From assembly GCF_000760595.1 (NCBI RefSeq), contig NZ_BBNM01000007.1, positions 62,001-126,000 of the forward strand: a stretch of 64,000 bases of DNA, written 5' to 3'. This stretch comes from Acinetobacter soli (lineage in GTDB: Bacteria > Pseudomonadota > Gammaproteobacteria > Pseudomonadales > Moraxellaceae). Below the pieces are notes generated by a model. The model was not told the origin of the DNA, ran no database searches, and was given only the letters and a program-made list of their open reading frames with translations. Numbering within the stretch: position 1 is the stretch's first letter; each line of letters begins with the position of its first letter. Both the position numbers and the translations under genes were made by a program. Positions 39,046 to 46,816 of this stretch are shown here, piece by piece.

Positions 39046-39804
39046 ATGACCCAGTTAAATGAAATCGTCAGCTGGTGCGATCAAACATTAAGTTCCGCTC
39101 AATTCAAAGACTACGCACCCAATGGTTTGCAAATTGAAGGTACATCCGAAGTAAAGCATGTGCTGTGCGCAGTTACTGCCTCAGAAGCGGCAATTGACGC
39201 TGCAATTGCCATGCAGGCCGATGTATTGCTGGTTCATCATGGTTATTTCTGGAAAGGCGAACCCTACCCGATTACTGGTATGCGCGGCCATCGCATTAAA
39301 AAGCTCATTCAAAACAATATTTCCCTACTTGCTTATCACTTGCCACTCGATGCACACCCAACACTGGGCAATAACGCTGCAATTGCAGACCTACTCGAAC
39401 TTGAACGTATTGAAGCGCTCGATCCAAACGAAAAATTTCCAATAGGCAATATCGGTTATTTAACGCAGGCTGTCTCACCTGAAACATTTAAAGCCAAACT
39501 GCAAGATACGTTTGATTTTAATATTATTCACTTACCAGCACAGGTTAAATCGATACAAAAAATTGGATTTTGTACTGGAGGTGCGCAGGACTTTATTGCC
39601 AAAGCAGCAGCACAAGGCTGTGATGCTTATATTTCAGGCGAAGTGAGCGAACGAACATTTTATGAAGCACAAGAATTAAACGTACATTATTTTGCCTGCG
39701 GGCACCACGCAACAGAACGCTACGGTGTTCAGCATCTAGGCAAAGCACTAAGCGAGCATTTTTCGCTCAAATACACCTATTTTGAGTTGAATAATCCGAT
39801 TTAG
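39046..39804 (+). CDS. Nif3-like dinuclear metal-centre protein (YbgI family)
   Basis: A 252-residue member of the Nif3/YbgI family, which forms hexameric toroids with a two-metal site. Family marks are the N-terminal LNEIVSWCDQTL and YAPNGLQIEG, the metal motif LLVHHGYFWKG, the second motif AYHLPLDAHPTLGNN, and the C-terminal ISGEVSERTFYEAQE and CGHHATERYGVQ. Links to GTP cyclohydrolase I type 2 are annotated, but the function is unsettled. AAAAAGG precedes the start. An 8-bp inverted repeat follows the stop codon. Confidence 0.93.
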   Translation: MTQLNEIVSWCDQTLSSAQFKDYAPNGLQIEGTSEVKHVLCAVTASEAAIDAAIAMQADVLLVHHGYFWKGEPYPITGMRGHRIKKLIQNNISLLAYHLPLDAHPTLGNNAAIADLLELERIEALDPNEKFPIGNIGYLTQAVSPETFKAKLQDTFDFNIIHLPAQVKSIQKIGFCTGGAQDFIAKAAAQGCDAYISGEVSERTFYEAQELNVHYFACGHHATERYGVQHLGKALSEHFSLKYTYFELNNPI

Positions 39805-39805
39805 G

Positions 39806-39835
39806 ACGTATAAACGAGATGTAGGCCTTATACGT
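39806..39835. repeat. Inverted repeat after the Nif3-like gene
   Basis: ACGTATAA (39806-39813) and TTATACGT (39828-39835), loop of 14. It begins two bases after the stop codon. No T-tract follows, so it is not a standard terminator. Confidence 0.4.
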
Positions 39836-40011
39836 ATTAATTCGAGCTTTATTGTGTATTGTTATTTTAATTGATGACCTTTTGCACATAGAATGATTTA
39901 CACTAGAGCCACCTAAATGAAGGGGCTGTAAGCTTTTTTTAGCATTTGTGTGCTATAAAATCGAGATACGATAACAGTCTCAAATACCCAGCGAACGCAA
40001 GGAAATTAGAC

Positions 40012-40638
40012 ATGACAACCATTACTTTACCTGCTTTACCTTATGCTTATGATGCACTCGAACCACATATTTCTAAAGAAACTTTAGAATACCATCACGA
40101 TAAGCACCACCAGACTTATGTGACTAACCTGAACAACCTGATCAAAGGCACAGATCTTGAAGGTCAGGAACTTGAAGACATTATTAAAGCAAGTGCAGGC
40201 GATTCATCTAAAGCAGGTATTTTCAACAATGCTGCACAAGTATGGAACCACACTTTTTACTGGAACTCGATTGCTCCAAACGGCGGTGGTAAACCAACAG
40301 GCGCACTTGCTGCAAAAATTGATGAAGCATTTGGTTCATACGAAAAATTTGCGGAAGAATTCACCACTGCTGCAACCACTCAATTTGGTTCAGGTTGGGC
40401 GTGGTTAGTGGCTGACGAAATCAATGGTAAACTTTCAATTACTAAAACTTCAAATGCAGACACTCCGCTTGCACACGGTCAAATTGCTGTATTGACCATT
40501 GACGTATGGGAACATGCTTACTACATCGACTACCGTAACGCGCGTCCTAAGTACATCTCGACTTTCCTTGAAAGCCTAGTGAACTGGGATTATGCAAACG
40601 CGAAACTTGCTGGCCAACCTGCTGGCGTTGAAAAATAA
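40012..40638 (+). CDS. sodB: Superoxide dismutase [Fe]
   Basis: SodB dismutes superoxide to peroxide and oxygen in the cytosol. From ATG 40012 (AAGGAAATTAGAC upstream) it has 208 residues. Metal ligands are His 28 ([10 protein letters not shown]), the His in [11 protein letters not shown], and Asp and His in [13 protein letters not shown]. The Gln in AAQVW is the iron-type signature residue. An open frame reaches upstream to 39946, but the upstream residues are not SOD-like. It has its own strong terminator. Confidence 0.98.
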   Translation: MTTITLPALPYAYDALEPHISKETLEYHHDKHHQTYVTNLNNLIKGTDLEGQELEDIIKASAGDSSKAGIFNNAAQVWNHTFYWNSIAPNGGGKPTGALAAKIDEAFGSYEKFAEEFTTAATTQFGSGWAWLVADEINGKLSITKTSNADTPLAHGQIAVLTIDVWEHAYYIDYRNARPKYISTFLESLVNWDYANAKLAGQPAGVEK

Positions 40639-40652
40639 GTTCTCTATTTTTC

Positions 40653-40685
40653 AAAAAAAGCTGCTCTCATTAGAGCAGCTTTTTT
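40653..40685. terminator. sodB terminator
   Basis: AAAGCTGCTCT (40657-40667), loop CATT, AGAGCAGCTTT (40672-40682), then T run. Confidence 0.92.
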
Positions 40686-40775
40686 ATTTTTTAAGCAAAA
40701 ATGTGTAATTAAGCAACACAAGTTCATGTTTTGATTATAATTAAATCAAATAGATAGATATTTTTAAACATTTGC

Positions 40776-40804
40776 TTGACCAAGTAAAAGCTTCTGCATA
40801 AAAT
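40776..40804 (+). promoter_or_regulatory. Sigma-70 promoter of the tandem tRNA-Asn genes
   Basis: -35 TTGACC (40776-40781), 17-bp spacer, -10 TAAAAT (40799-40804), followed by a GC-rich discriminator (GCGC) typical of stringently controlled stable-RNA promoters. The tRNA begins 12 bases after the -10 box. Confidence 0.8.
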
Positions 40805-40815
40805 GCGCATCAGAT

Positions 40816-40891
40816 TCTCCAATAGCTCAGTCGGTAGAGCGACGGACTGTTAATCCGCAGGTCCCTGGTTCGAGCCCAGGTTGGAGAGCCA
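40816..40891 (+). tRNA. tRNA-Asn(GTT), copy 1
   Basis: A 76-nt cloverleaf with encoded CCA. The acceptor TCTCCAA pairs with TTGGAGA, the anticodon loop CTGTTAA gives GTT, and the T-arm CCTGGTTCGAGCCCAGG is regular. It differs from the other two copies in one acceptor base pair (A6-T67 in place of C6-G67). Confidence 0.97.
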
Positions 40892-40898
40892 AAACTAA

Positions 40899-40974
40899 TC
40901 TCCCATAGCTCAGTCGGTAGAGCGACGGACTGTTAATCCGCAGGTCCCTGGTTCGAGCCCAGGTGGGAGAGCCA
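40899..40974 (+). tRNA. tRNA-Asn(GTT), copy 2
   Basis: A 76-nt cloverleaf with encoded CCA and acceptor TCTCCCA/TGGGAGA, seven bases after copy 1, so the two are made from one transcript. It is identical to the copy at 43916-43991. Confidence 0.97.
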
Positions 40975-40980
40975 GATTCA

Positions 40981-41015
40981 AAAACCCTCAAGTACTTCAT
41001 GCTTGAGGGTTTTTT
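40981..41015 (+). terminator. Terminator of the tandem tRNA-Asn unit
   Basis: AAAACCCTCAAG (40981-40992), loop of nine, CTTGAGGGTTTT (41002-41013) and further T. Confidence 0.88.
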
Positions 41016-41033
41016 AATGGCTGTAGTTTTTGC

Positions 41034-41060
41034 AAAAAAAACAGCACCCTCAGGCACTGT
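41034..41060 (-). terminator. yitT terminator (minus strand)
   Basis: In the minus-strand RNA, ACAGUGCC (41060-41053) pairs with GGUGCUGU (41048-41041) through two G-U wobbles, followed by a U run. On the plus strand the same positions give A-C mismatches, so the hairpin is strand-specific. Confidence 0.7.
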
Positions 41061-41075
41061 TTTTAAGTTTTTATT

Positions 41076-41702
41076 TTACACCACGTATCGATCTGGTCGA
41101 TGATTCAGTGTAAGAATCATATTTAAAATAATGGCACCTAAAATAGAGATCGCTAAAAGTGTCACACTCACAAAGACGCTTGAGGCCAGCAAAATCGTGA
41201 CATCTAAAGCCATTTGCACTTTGCCTGCTCGAATTCCGTAACGCTCTTGGATAAACAACACCAGTAAATTAAAGCCACCCAAACTAGAGCGATGTCGAAA
41301 CAAAATTAAAAACCCCAAGCCCATAAATACATTGGCTAATACGGTGGCATATAGTGGTGAGAGCTTATCGAGATGAAGAAAGAGTGGATGCACCTCAGTG
41401 AGTACAGAAAGCAACCCCACTGCCAAAAATGTCTTTATGACCATCGACATACCTAGGCGCTTATAGGCCAGATAATAAAATGGCAAGTTGATGGTAAAAA
41501 ACACCACACCAAATTTAATGCCCGTAATGTAATGGATGAGCAATGACAACCCTGCTGTTCCACCCGTTAAGGTACCAGACTGCTGCATGAGCATCATGCC
41601 AAACGAGATAATAAACGTGGCAATGATCATGGCAAGCATATCTTCAACTGAAGAATGCGAAGGTTTAGATATTTGCATGGTCAGATCAGCTGTATTAGTC
41701 AT
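41076..41702 (-). CDS. YitT-family membrane protein
   Basis: A 208-residue protein with five or six membrane helices. Family marks are IISFGMMLMQQSGTLTGGTAG near the N-terminus (split by the first helix), LSLLIHYITGIKFGVVFFT, and FRHRSSLGGFNLLVLFIQERYGIRAGKVQM. The C-terminal DUF2179 domain found in long Bacillus YitT proteins is absent, as usual for proteobacterial members. The start overlaps the lrp-like gene by eight bases, so the pair is coupled. The transported substrate is unknown. Confidence 0.88.
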   Translation of the reverse strand: MTNTADLTMQISKPSHSSVEDMLAMIIATFIISFGMMLMQQSGTLTGGTAGLSLLIHYITGIKFGVVFFTINLPFYYLAYKRLGMSMVIKTFLAVGLLSVLTEVHPLFLHLDKLSPLYATVLANVFMGLGFLILFRHRSSLGGFNLLVLFIQERYGIRAGKVQMALDVTILLASSVFVSVTLLAISILGAIILNMILTLNHRPDRYVV

Positions 41703-42174
41703 GTGTTACGCCTATCATCATTTGATGATTTTCTTTAACGCGCTCCAATACAATTGAGGTATTAAAATTACCTATATTGATGTTCAGCGACATCAATTGA
41801 TTAATCAGCTGGCTCATTTGCTCTAAATCCTCAACAGTTACTTTCAATACGTAGTCATAACTCCCTGTCAATTTATAGACTTCACGAATCATCGGTTCGT
41901 CTTTTACAAATCCTAGGAACTTTTCCAGTGTTTCTAGGCTGTAATGTTGAAATTTAATTTCAATCATTCCCATAATCGGTTGTTTTTCTGCATGTGGGTG
42001 CAACTGTGCGTAATATCCCATAATCATGCCTTTTTGCTCGAGCGCAATACGTCGTCTTGAGCACTGTGATGTCGATAAACCCACAATCTCAGCCAATTCC
42101 TGATTACTCAGGCGGCCATTACTTTGCAAATGCTGTAGAATCTTGTAATCATAATCATCAAGACTGTGGCTCAT
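41695..42174 (-). CDS. Lrp/AsnC-family transcriptional regulator
   Basis: A 159-residue feast/famine regulator. The N-terminal winged helix starts DDYDYKILQHLQSNGRLSNQ and includes ELAEIVGLSTSQCSRRRIAL. The C-terminal RAM (ACT-like) effector domain is KLTGSYDYVLKVTVEDLEQ. It lies 35 bp downstream of the aromatic amino-acid permease and overlaps yitT, which suggests it senses an amino acid and controls this transport cluster. That link is inferred from position. Confidence 0.93.
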   Translation of the reverse strand: MSHSLDDYDYKILQHLQSNGRLSNQELAEIVGLSTSQCSRRRIALEQKGMIMGYYAQLHPHAEKQPIMGMIEIKFQHYSLETLEKFLGFVKDEPMIREVYKLTGSYDYVLKVTVEDLEQMSQLINQLMSLNINIGNFNTSIVLERVKENHQMMIGVTHD

Positions 42175-42209
42175 TCAGACAACCCCAAATAAAATTTAGA
42201 TAGATCCAA

Positions 42210-43601
42210 CTACTTACTCAGTATACTTACAGCTGGCTTTGCCGACTGAAACTTCACGCGATAAAGAATAAATAGCAATATCAGCCAGACAGGCACTAAA
42301 AAGACAGCCATGCGCATTTCAGGCGTAAAGCTCATAATGAAAAGAATAAAACACATAAATGCAATGGTGACATAGTTGGTAAATGGCGCACCAATACTCT
42401 TAAACAAGGTCACACGCTGCATCTGTTGCATGTGCTGACGAAACTTAAGATGTGTCACCGAAATCATGAACCAATTAATCACAAGCGCAGAGACCACCAA
42501 CATCATCAAAATATTGAAGGCACTTTCCGGCATCAGATAGTTAAGCAGTACGCATAATGCGGTTACTGCTGCTGAGGCAAATAATGCATTGACCGGAATA
42601 CCGCGCTGATTGACACGCTTTAGCATTTTTGGTGCATTGCTCTGCTCCGCCAAGCCCAACAACATACGGCTGTTACTGTAAACGCAGCTATTATAGACAG
42701 AAACAGCCGCAATCAACACCACCAGATTCAAGACGTTCGCGACACCAGAATTATTGAGTGACTGAAAAATCATGACGAATGGACTTCCACCCTGAGCAAC
42801 CTGATTCCAAGGGAACAAGCTGAGCAAAATACCAATGGCCCCTACATAAAAAATCAAAATACGGTACACAATTTGATTGGTGGCTTTAGGAATCGTTTTA
42901 GAAGGATTTTTGGTTTCAGCAGCAGCAATTCCCACCAGCTCAAGCCCACCAAATGCAAACATGATAAATGCCATCGCCATAATCAAGCCCGACCATCCAT
43001 TTGGCATAAAACCACCGTGTTGCCAAAGATTTTGCACACCTGCCTGTGGCCCCGCACCACCGCTAAACAACAAATAGGCACCAAAGCCGATCATACTGAT
43101 AATTGCAATAATTTTGACAAACGAAAACCAGAACTCAAGTTCACCGAAAAATTTTACATTGATAAAATTAATTCCGTTAATCAGAATAAAAAATACCAAT
43201 GCAGTCAGCCATGTCGGAATTTGTGGCCACCAAAACTGAACAAAAATTCCAATGGCACTCAACTCCGCCATACTGACTAAAACATACAGTACCCAGTAAT
43301 TCCAGCCCGACATAAAGCCAGCCATTGGTCCCCAGTATTTATTAGCAAAATGACTAAAAGAGCCACTTACTGGCTCTTCAACTACCATCTCACCCAACTG
43401 ACGCATAATTAAAAATGCAATCAAACCTGCGATGGCATATCCCAGCAACACAGATGGACCAGCCAGTTGAATGGTATGAGAAATCCCCAAAAATAAACCT
43501 GTACCTATAGCACCACCCAAAGCAATCAATTGCACATGCCGGTTAGACAAACCTTTTTTTAACTCATGACTTGTAGAATCTGACAACGTAAAACACCCCA
43601 T
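42210..43601 (-). CDS. Amino-acid permease of the AroP/PheP type
   Basis: A 463-residue APC-superfamily transporter with 12 predicted helices. The N-terminal ELKKGLSNRHVQLIALGGAI and GTGLFLGI are the amino-acid transporter signature, and GGLELVGIAAAETKNPSKTI is in helix 6. Overall it resembles AroP/PheP/GabP. Aromatic amino acids are the best guess, but proline or GABA cannot be excluded. It leads a minus-strand unit aroP-like - lrp-like - yitT, bracketed by tRNA-Asn genes. A palindrome lies 46 bp upstream of its start. Confidence 0.88.
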   Translation of the reverse strand: MGCFTLSDSTSHELKKGLSNRHVQLIALGGAIGTGLFLGISHTIQLAGPSVLLGYAIAGLIAFLIMRQLGEMVVEEPVSGSFSHFANKYWGPMAGFMSGWNYWVLYVLVSMAELSAIGIFVQFWWPQIPTWLTALVFFILINGINFINVKFFGELEFWFSFVKIIAIISMIGFGAYLLFSGGAGPQAGVQNLWQHGGFMPNGWSGLIMAMAFIMFAFGGLELVGIAAAETKNPSKTIPKATNQIVYRILIFYVGAIGILLSLFPWNQVAQGGSPFVMIFQSLNNSGVANVLNLVVLIAAVSVYNSCVYSNSRMLLGLAEQSNAPKMLKRVNQRGIPVNALFASAAVTALCVLLNYLMPESAFNILMMLVVSALVINWFMISVTHLKFRQHMQQMQRVTLFKSIGAPFTNYVTIAFMCFILFIMSFTPEMRMAVFLVPVWLILLFILYRVKFQSAKPAVSILSK

Positions 43602-43915
43602 CCATATTTACGCAATAATGATGCAAATGATGTGCCATTTTAGGATAAATGATCATTTTTATTGTATTTGTGAAATTTAATCCTATTTTACTAATAAAGT
43701 TCACACCAAGCTGTGCATCAGAATGTGACATTACGCCTTAATATGATGCACAAGCCAAATCAGCATATTGAGTGTTTATGAACTTAAATTTTACCGACCT
43801 TTATGGCCAAATCTTATAAAATTGCTGATTTAAACAACACTCATGCAATTTTTTGAATTATTTCATCATTATGGCTTGACCACATTGGCTTCGCCCCATA
43901 CAATGCGTTCCAGAT
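43602..43915. other. Intergenic region upstream of the permease (314 bp)
   Basis: AT-rich with no gene visible. It contains the palindrome AAATGATCATTT at 43647-43658 in the permease promoter region, and at its right end the tRNA-Asn copy 3 promoter at 43876-43904. Confidence 0.55.
43876..43904 (+). promoter_or_regulatory. Sigma-70 promoter of tRNA-Asn copy 3
   Basis: -35 TTGACC (43876-43881), 17-bp spacer, -10 TACAAT (43899-43904), then discriminator GCG. The -35 box, spacer length, discriminator and distance to the tRNA are the same as in the promoter at 40776. Confidence 0.8.
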
Positions 43916-43991
43916 TCTCCCATAGCTCAGTCGGTAGAGCGACGGACTGTTAATCCGCAGGTCCCTGGTTCGAGCCCAGGTGGGAGAGCCA
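43916..43991 (+). tRNA. tRNA-Asn(GTT), copy 3
   Basis: A 76-nt cloverleaf with encoded CCA and anticodon GTT, identical to copy 2 at 40899. It stands alone with its own promoter and terminator. Confidence 0.97.
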
Positions 43992-44000
43992 AGATTCTGA

Positions 44001-44030
44001 AAACCCACTCTTTTGAGTGGGTTTTCTTTT
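44001..44030 (+). terminator. Terminator of tRNA-Asn copy 3
   Basis: AAACCCACTC (44001-44010), loop TTTT, GAGTGGGTTT (44015-44024), then TCTTTT. Confidence 0.9.
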
Positions 44031-44493
44031 TAAGCGAAGTAAAAGTGTGTTTGATTTTTTTCAGGTTTTCTTTGTTACTGTAGGTATTCTTTCAAGCCTT
44101 ACACTCTTGTTTATTTGCATTAGGCCTTATCTAAAATTACAAAAACAATATCACCCGCGCCCTGTCATTACACCTTTTGAAGCCAAGATGTTTAAGCAGC
44201 TCAAAGCCGCTTTTCCAGATTTAAATGTATTGGCTCAAGTTGCATTTAGTGCCCTCATTACCAGCGATCAGTACAAAATTCGAGGGCGCTTTAATCGAAA
44301 GGTGACAGATTTTGTTATTTTGAATCAGAAATTAGACGTTGTAGTTATTATTGAACTCGATGATCCGAGCCACCTTAGCAAACAACAAGAAGATAAATTT
44401 CGAGATCAAATGCTCCAAGAAGCCGGCTATCGCGTGCTGCGTTACACTCAAATTCCGTCGGTGCGCCAGCTTCATAAAGACATTCAGCTTTGA
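44017..44493 (+). CDS. DUF2726 protein with N-terminal membrane helix
   Basis: The longest reading gives 158 residues from GTG 44017. A membrane helix (about 17-36, VFFVTVGILSSLTLLFICIR) is followed by a DUF2726 domain: ITPFEAKMFKQLKAAFPDL, VTDFVILNQKLDVVVIIELD and AGYRVLRYTQ. The D-x-V-x-x...E-L-D pattern resembles a restriction-endonuclease-like core, so a nuclease-related fold is likely; activity is unproven. There is no ATG near the start. GTG 44017 lies in the tRNA terminator stem, so GTG 44047, which keeps the helix, may be the real start. Confidence 0.78.
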   Translation: MGFLFKRSKSVFDFFQVFFVTVGILSSLTLLFICIRPYLKLQKQYHPRPVITPFEAKMFKQLKAAFPDLNVLAQVAFSALITSDQYKIRGRFNRKVTDFVILNQKLDVVVIIELDDPSHLSKQQEDKFRDQMLQEAGYRVLRYTQIPSVRQLHKDIQL

Positions 44494-44516
44494 ATGCGAG
44501 CTAGAATCAGAATAGT

Positions 44517-44702
44517 TTATTCTGCTTTGTTTTGGGCATGTCGCTTCGCAATTTCTTCTTTTTGCTGTTGATACTTGCGATGATTCTCAGCATCACTTTT
44601 TGCCGCCAAGAATGCCAAACCCAGAACACCAATTGGAATCAAAAGCCCCAGCGCCATCAACAACCAAGGTACTTTCTTTTTTGGGGGAGATGACTGATTC
44701 AT
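44517..44702 (-). CDS. Small single-pass membrane protein (61 residues)
   Basis: MNQSSPPKKKVPW, a hydrophobic helix at about 13-34 (LLMALGLLIPIGVLGLAFLA), then a charged helical tail (DAENHRKYQQQKEEIAKRHA). ATG start with GAGG ten bases upstream. The positive-inside pattern and good ribosome-binding site make a real gene likely. I do not recognise the family. It lies between the convergent DUF2726 gene and gltP, on the gltP strand. Confidence 0.65.
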   Translation of the reverse strand: MNQSSPPKKKVPWLLMALGLLIPIGVLGLAFLAAKSDAENHRKYQQQKEEIAKRHAQNKAE

Positions 44703-44806
44703 CTAGATATTTACCTCTACAACATTTAGATCATATTCACCGAAGCACAATAACTTAAAAACGGATGGCATGCCATGCCAAAATCATGACCAAGCATCAC
44801 TATAAA

Positions 44807-44837
44807 TAAAAAAGCCTACAGATCATGTAGGCTTTTT
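44807..44837. terminator. Terminator after the dicarboxylate/amino-acid symporter gene
   Basis: AAAGCCTACA (44811-44820), loop GATCA, TGTAGGCTTT (44826-44835), flanked by A and T runs. It ends the symporter transcript on the minus strand. Confidence 0.9.
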
Positions 44838-44852
44838 AACACGGCTGAAAGA

Positions 44853-46157
44853 TTAGCTGAACTGACCGCTCGACTGAGTCGATGTAACCACATCAGCTCG
44901 CTGAGGTTGTGCTTCAACCAGATCTTCTTCATCATGAGCTTCAGACTTTGCTACCACCGCAGTTGCAATACTATTACCTATCACGTTCGTTGCAGAGCGA
45001 CCCATATCCAAGAACTGATCAATTGCAAGGATGAGCAAGATACCAGCTTCAGGCAGCTTAAACATAGACAGCGTTGCTGCAATCACCACGATAGAAGCAC
45101 GTGATACACCCGCAATTCCTTTACTCGTAATCATCAAGGTTAACAAGATCAGCACTTGCTGTGTAAAGCTCAAATCGATGTTGTAGGCCTGAGCAATAAA
45201 CAATACTGCAAATGACATATACATCATCGAGCCATCAAGGTTAAAAGAATAACCGAGTGGTAATACGAAGCTTGAAATACGCTTTGGTACACCAAACTTA
45301 TTTAAACCTGCAATAATTTTTGGGTATGCAGATTCACTGCTTGATGTTGCAAATGCAAGTGCAGCTGGTTCTTTCATAAATCCAAGCAGGCGAAATACAT
45401 CTTTTTTCAAGAAAATATAACCTACCGCAATTAAAGCCGCCCAAAGAAGCGCTAAACCTGTATAGAACTGCCCAATAAAGATACTGTAGTCAATCAGTAG
45501 CTTTGGACCTTTCACTGCAATCGCAGCAGCAATTGCAGCAAATACTGCAACAGGTGCAAATGCCATCACGTAGTCCGTGATTTTAAACATGATACGTGCG
45601 AGTTCATCGATCAGGCGAGCAATTACTGTACCCTCTTCACTTTGATGATTGACATAAGCCAAGGCTGCACCAAAGAAAATTGAAAATACCAAGATTTGCA
45701 AAATTTCATTGTTCGCCATCGCCTCTGCAAAACTACGAGGGAAAATATGTGTAATAAAATTTTGTAAGCTTAAATTTGAAGCTGAAACACCAATATCCAC
45801 ATGCTCAACAGGAATTGCCAAGTTCATGCCTGCACCTGGTTGGAAAAAGTTTGCCAATCCCATACCCAGTAATAATGATACCAATGATGCACCAATAAAC
45901 CAGCTCATTGCTTTTAATGTAACCGATCCCAATGAAGACGATTTGCCCATTGAGATTAAACCAGAAACAATGGTTGCAAATACCAGCGGACCAATAATCA
46001 TCTTAATTAAACGCAAAAAGACATCGGTCAAAATTTTAAAGTAGGAGGCGATTTTTTCTGTGAGCGCTGCATCAAATGCACTGTGACAAGCCCATCCAAC
46101 AAGAACACCTAGGATCATTGCAATCAAAATATATTTGAGCAATTTTTTCTGATTCAT
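44853..46157 (-). CDS. Dicarboxylate/amino-acid:cation symporter (DAACS family)
   Basis: A 434-residue secondary transporter of the GltP/DctA family. The N-terminal helices are followed by the serine-rich hairpin loop ATSSSESAYPKIIAGL, the substrate/cation motif GYSFNLDGSMMY, and the second hairpin TSKGIAGVSRASIVVIAATL and DQFLDMGRSATNVIGN. The NLDGS motif fits C4-dicarboxylate or glutamate transport; which one cannot be decided. The C-terminus is hydrophilic. It is a single-gene unit, ended by its own terminator, with a 548-bp AT-rich region upstream. Confidence 0.92.
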   Translation of the reverse strand: MNQKKLLKYILIAMILGVLVGWACHSAFDAALTEKIASYFKILTDVFLRLIKMIIGPLVFATIVSGLISMGKSSSLGSVTLKAMSWFIGASLVSLLLGMGLANFFQPGAGMNLAIPVEHVDIGVSASNLSLQNFITHIFPRSFAEAMANNEILQILVFSIFFGAALAYVNHQSEEGTVIARLIDELARIMFKITDYVMAFAPVAVFAAIAAAIAVKGPKLLIDYSIFIGQFYTGLALLWAALIAVGYIFLKKDVFRLLGFMKEPAALAFATSSSESAYPKIIAGLNKFGVPKRISSFVLPLGYSFNLDGSMMYMSFAVLFIAQAYNIDLSFTQQVLILLTLMITSKGIAGVSRASIVVIAATLSMFKLPEAGILLILAIDQFLDMGRSATNVIGNSIATAVVAKSEAHDEEDLVEAQPQRADVVTSTQSSGQFS

Positions 46158-46705
46158 ATCTATTTCCTTTTCACAAGCAGTTCGCTTCGATTATTAAGTT
46201 AGACAAACCTAATCCGATGCGATCTTCCATGTTGATCAAACTCGCAAGCAACGATGCAGCTGATTACGAAATATTCGATTCCACCATATTTTGGGCAAGT
46301 TTTACTGGTTTTGTTTTAAAAGAAAAATGCAAAAAACAGATTATTTATGCAAAAAATGCATACATGCATTATTTAATAAATATTTAAAATAAGAATGATC
46401 TCAGTTTTTATTCGGTCGATTTGTGTTTTATAGATAAAACTTTAACCATGAAATAAATCTTGAATGGTGCATTTTCAACATTTGCAGTGCTTAGAGCAGA
46501 AAAAACAACTTAAAAAGTAACATATTGAAATTTAAATAAATTTGAATATTCACGTAATTTCTTATATGAATTATTGGTTTTAGCTATAAGTGATGAGATG
46601 ATAAATTTTAAACACTTAAAAAACAAAAAACCCATCATATATATGATGGGTTTTTTATTGACCTTTTCAAGGTCTTCACAGTCTGCTTATGCATACTGCT
46701 TTATA
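46158..46705. other. AT-rich intergenic region (548 bp)
   Basis: This holds the symporter promoter region, the palindrome AATGCAT-AC-ATGCATT at 46355-46370, and, at its right end, the terminator of the tRNA cluster (46625-46656). I see no protein gene. The open frame that runs into the tRNA region is an antisense artefact. Confidence 0.6.
46625..46656. terminator. Terminator of the tRNA Leu-Trp-Leu cluster
   Basis: A perfect palindrome: CCCATCATAT (46631-46640) / ATATGATGGG (46641-46650), flanked by A6 and T6. In RNA the four central bases form the loop. It lies 50 bases past the last tRNA on the minus strand. Confidence 0.85.
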
Positions 46706-46790
46706 TGGTGGGGGCGAAGAGACTCGAACTCTTACACCTTGCGGCGCTGGAACCTAAATCCAGTGCGTCTACCAATTTCGCCACGCCCCC
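46706..46790 (-). tRNA. tRNA-Leu(TAG), copy 1
   Basis: 85 nt on the minus strand with encoded CCA. The acceptor GGGGGCG pairs with CGCCCCC, the anticodon loop TTTAGGT gives TAG, and the long variable arm is class II. It is identical to the copy at 46941. Confidence 0.96.
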
Positions 46791-46816
46791 AAAACCTGGG
46801 TATTTACAACAATATC

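Noticed and set aside
39946..40011. Upstream extension of sodB
   Set aside because: The extra residues are absent from Fe-SODs, and AAGGAAATTAGAC supports ATG 40012.
40827..41057. Open frame antisense to the tandem tRNA-Asn genes
   Set aside because: Its WARTRDLRINSPSLYRLSYGR sequence is simply the reverse reading of the tRNA genes, a known annotation artefact.
43916..44493. Genomic island boundary at tRNA-Asn copy 3
   Set aside because: No integrase gene or partial tRNA repeat follows. Only the DUF2726 gene lies beyond, then ordinary chromosomal genes.
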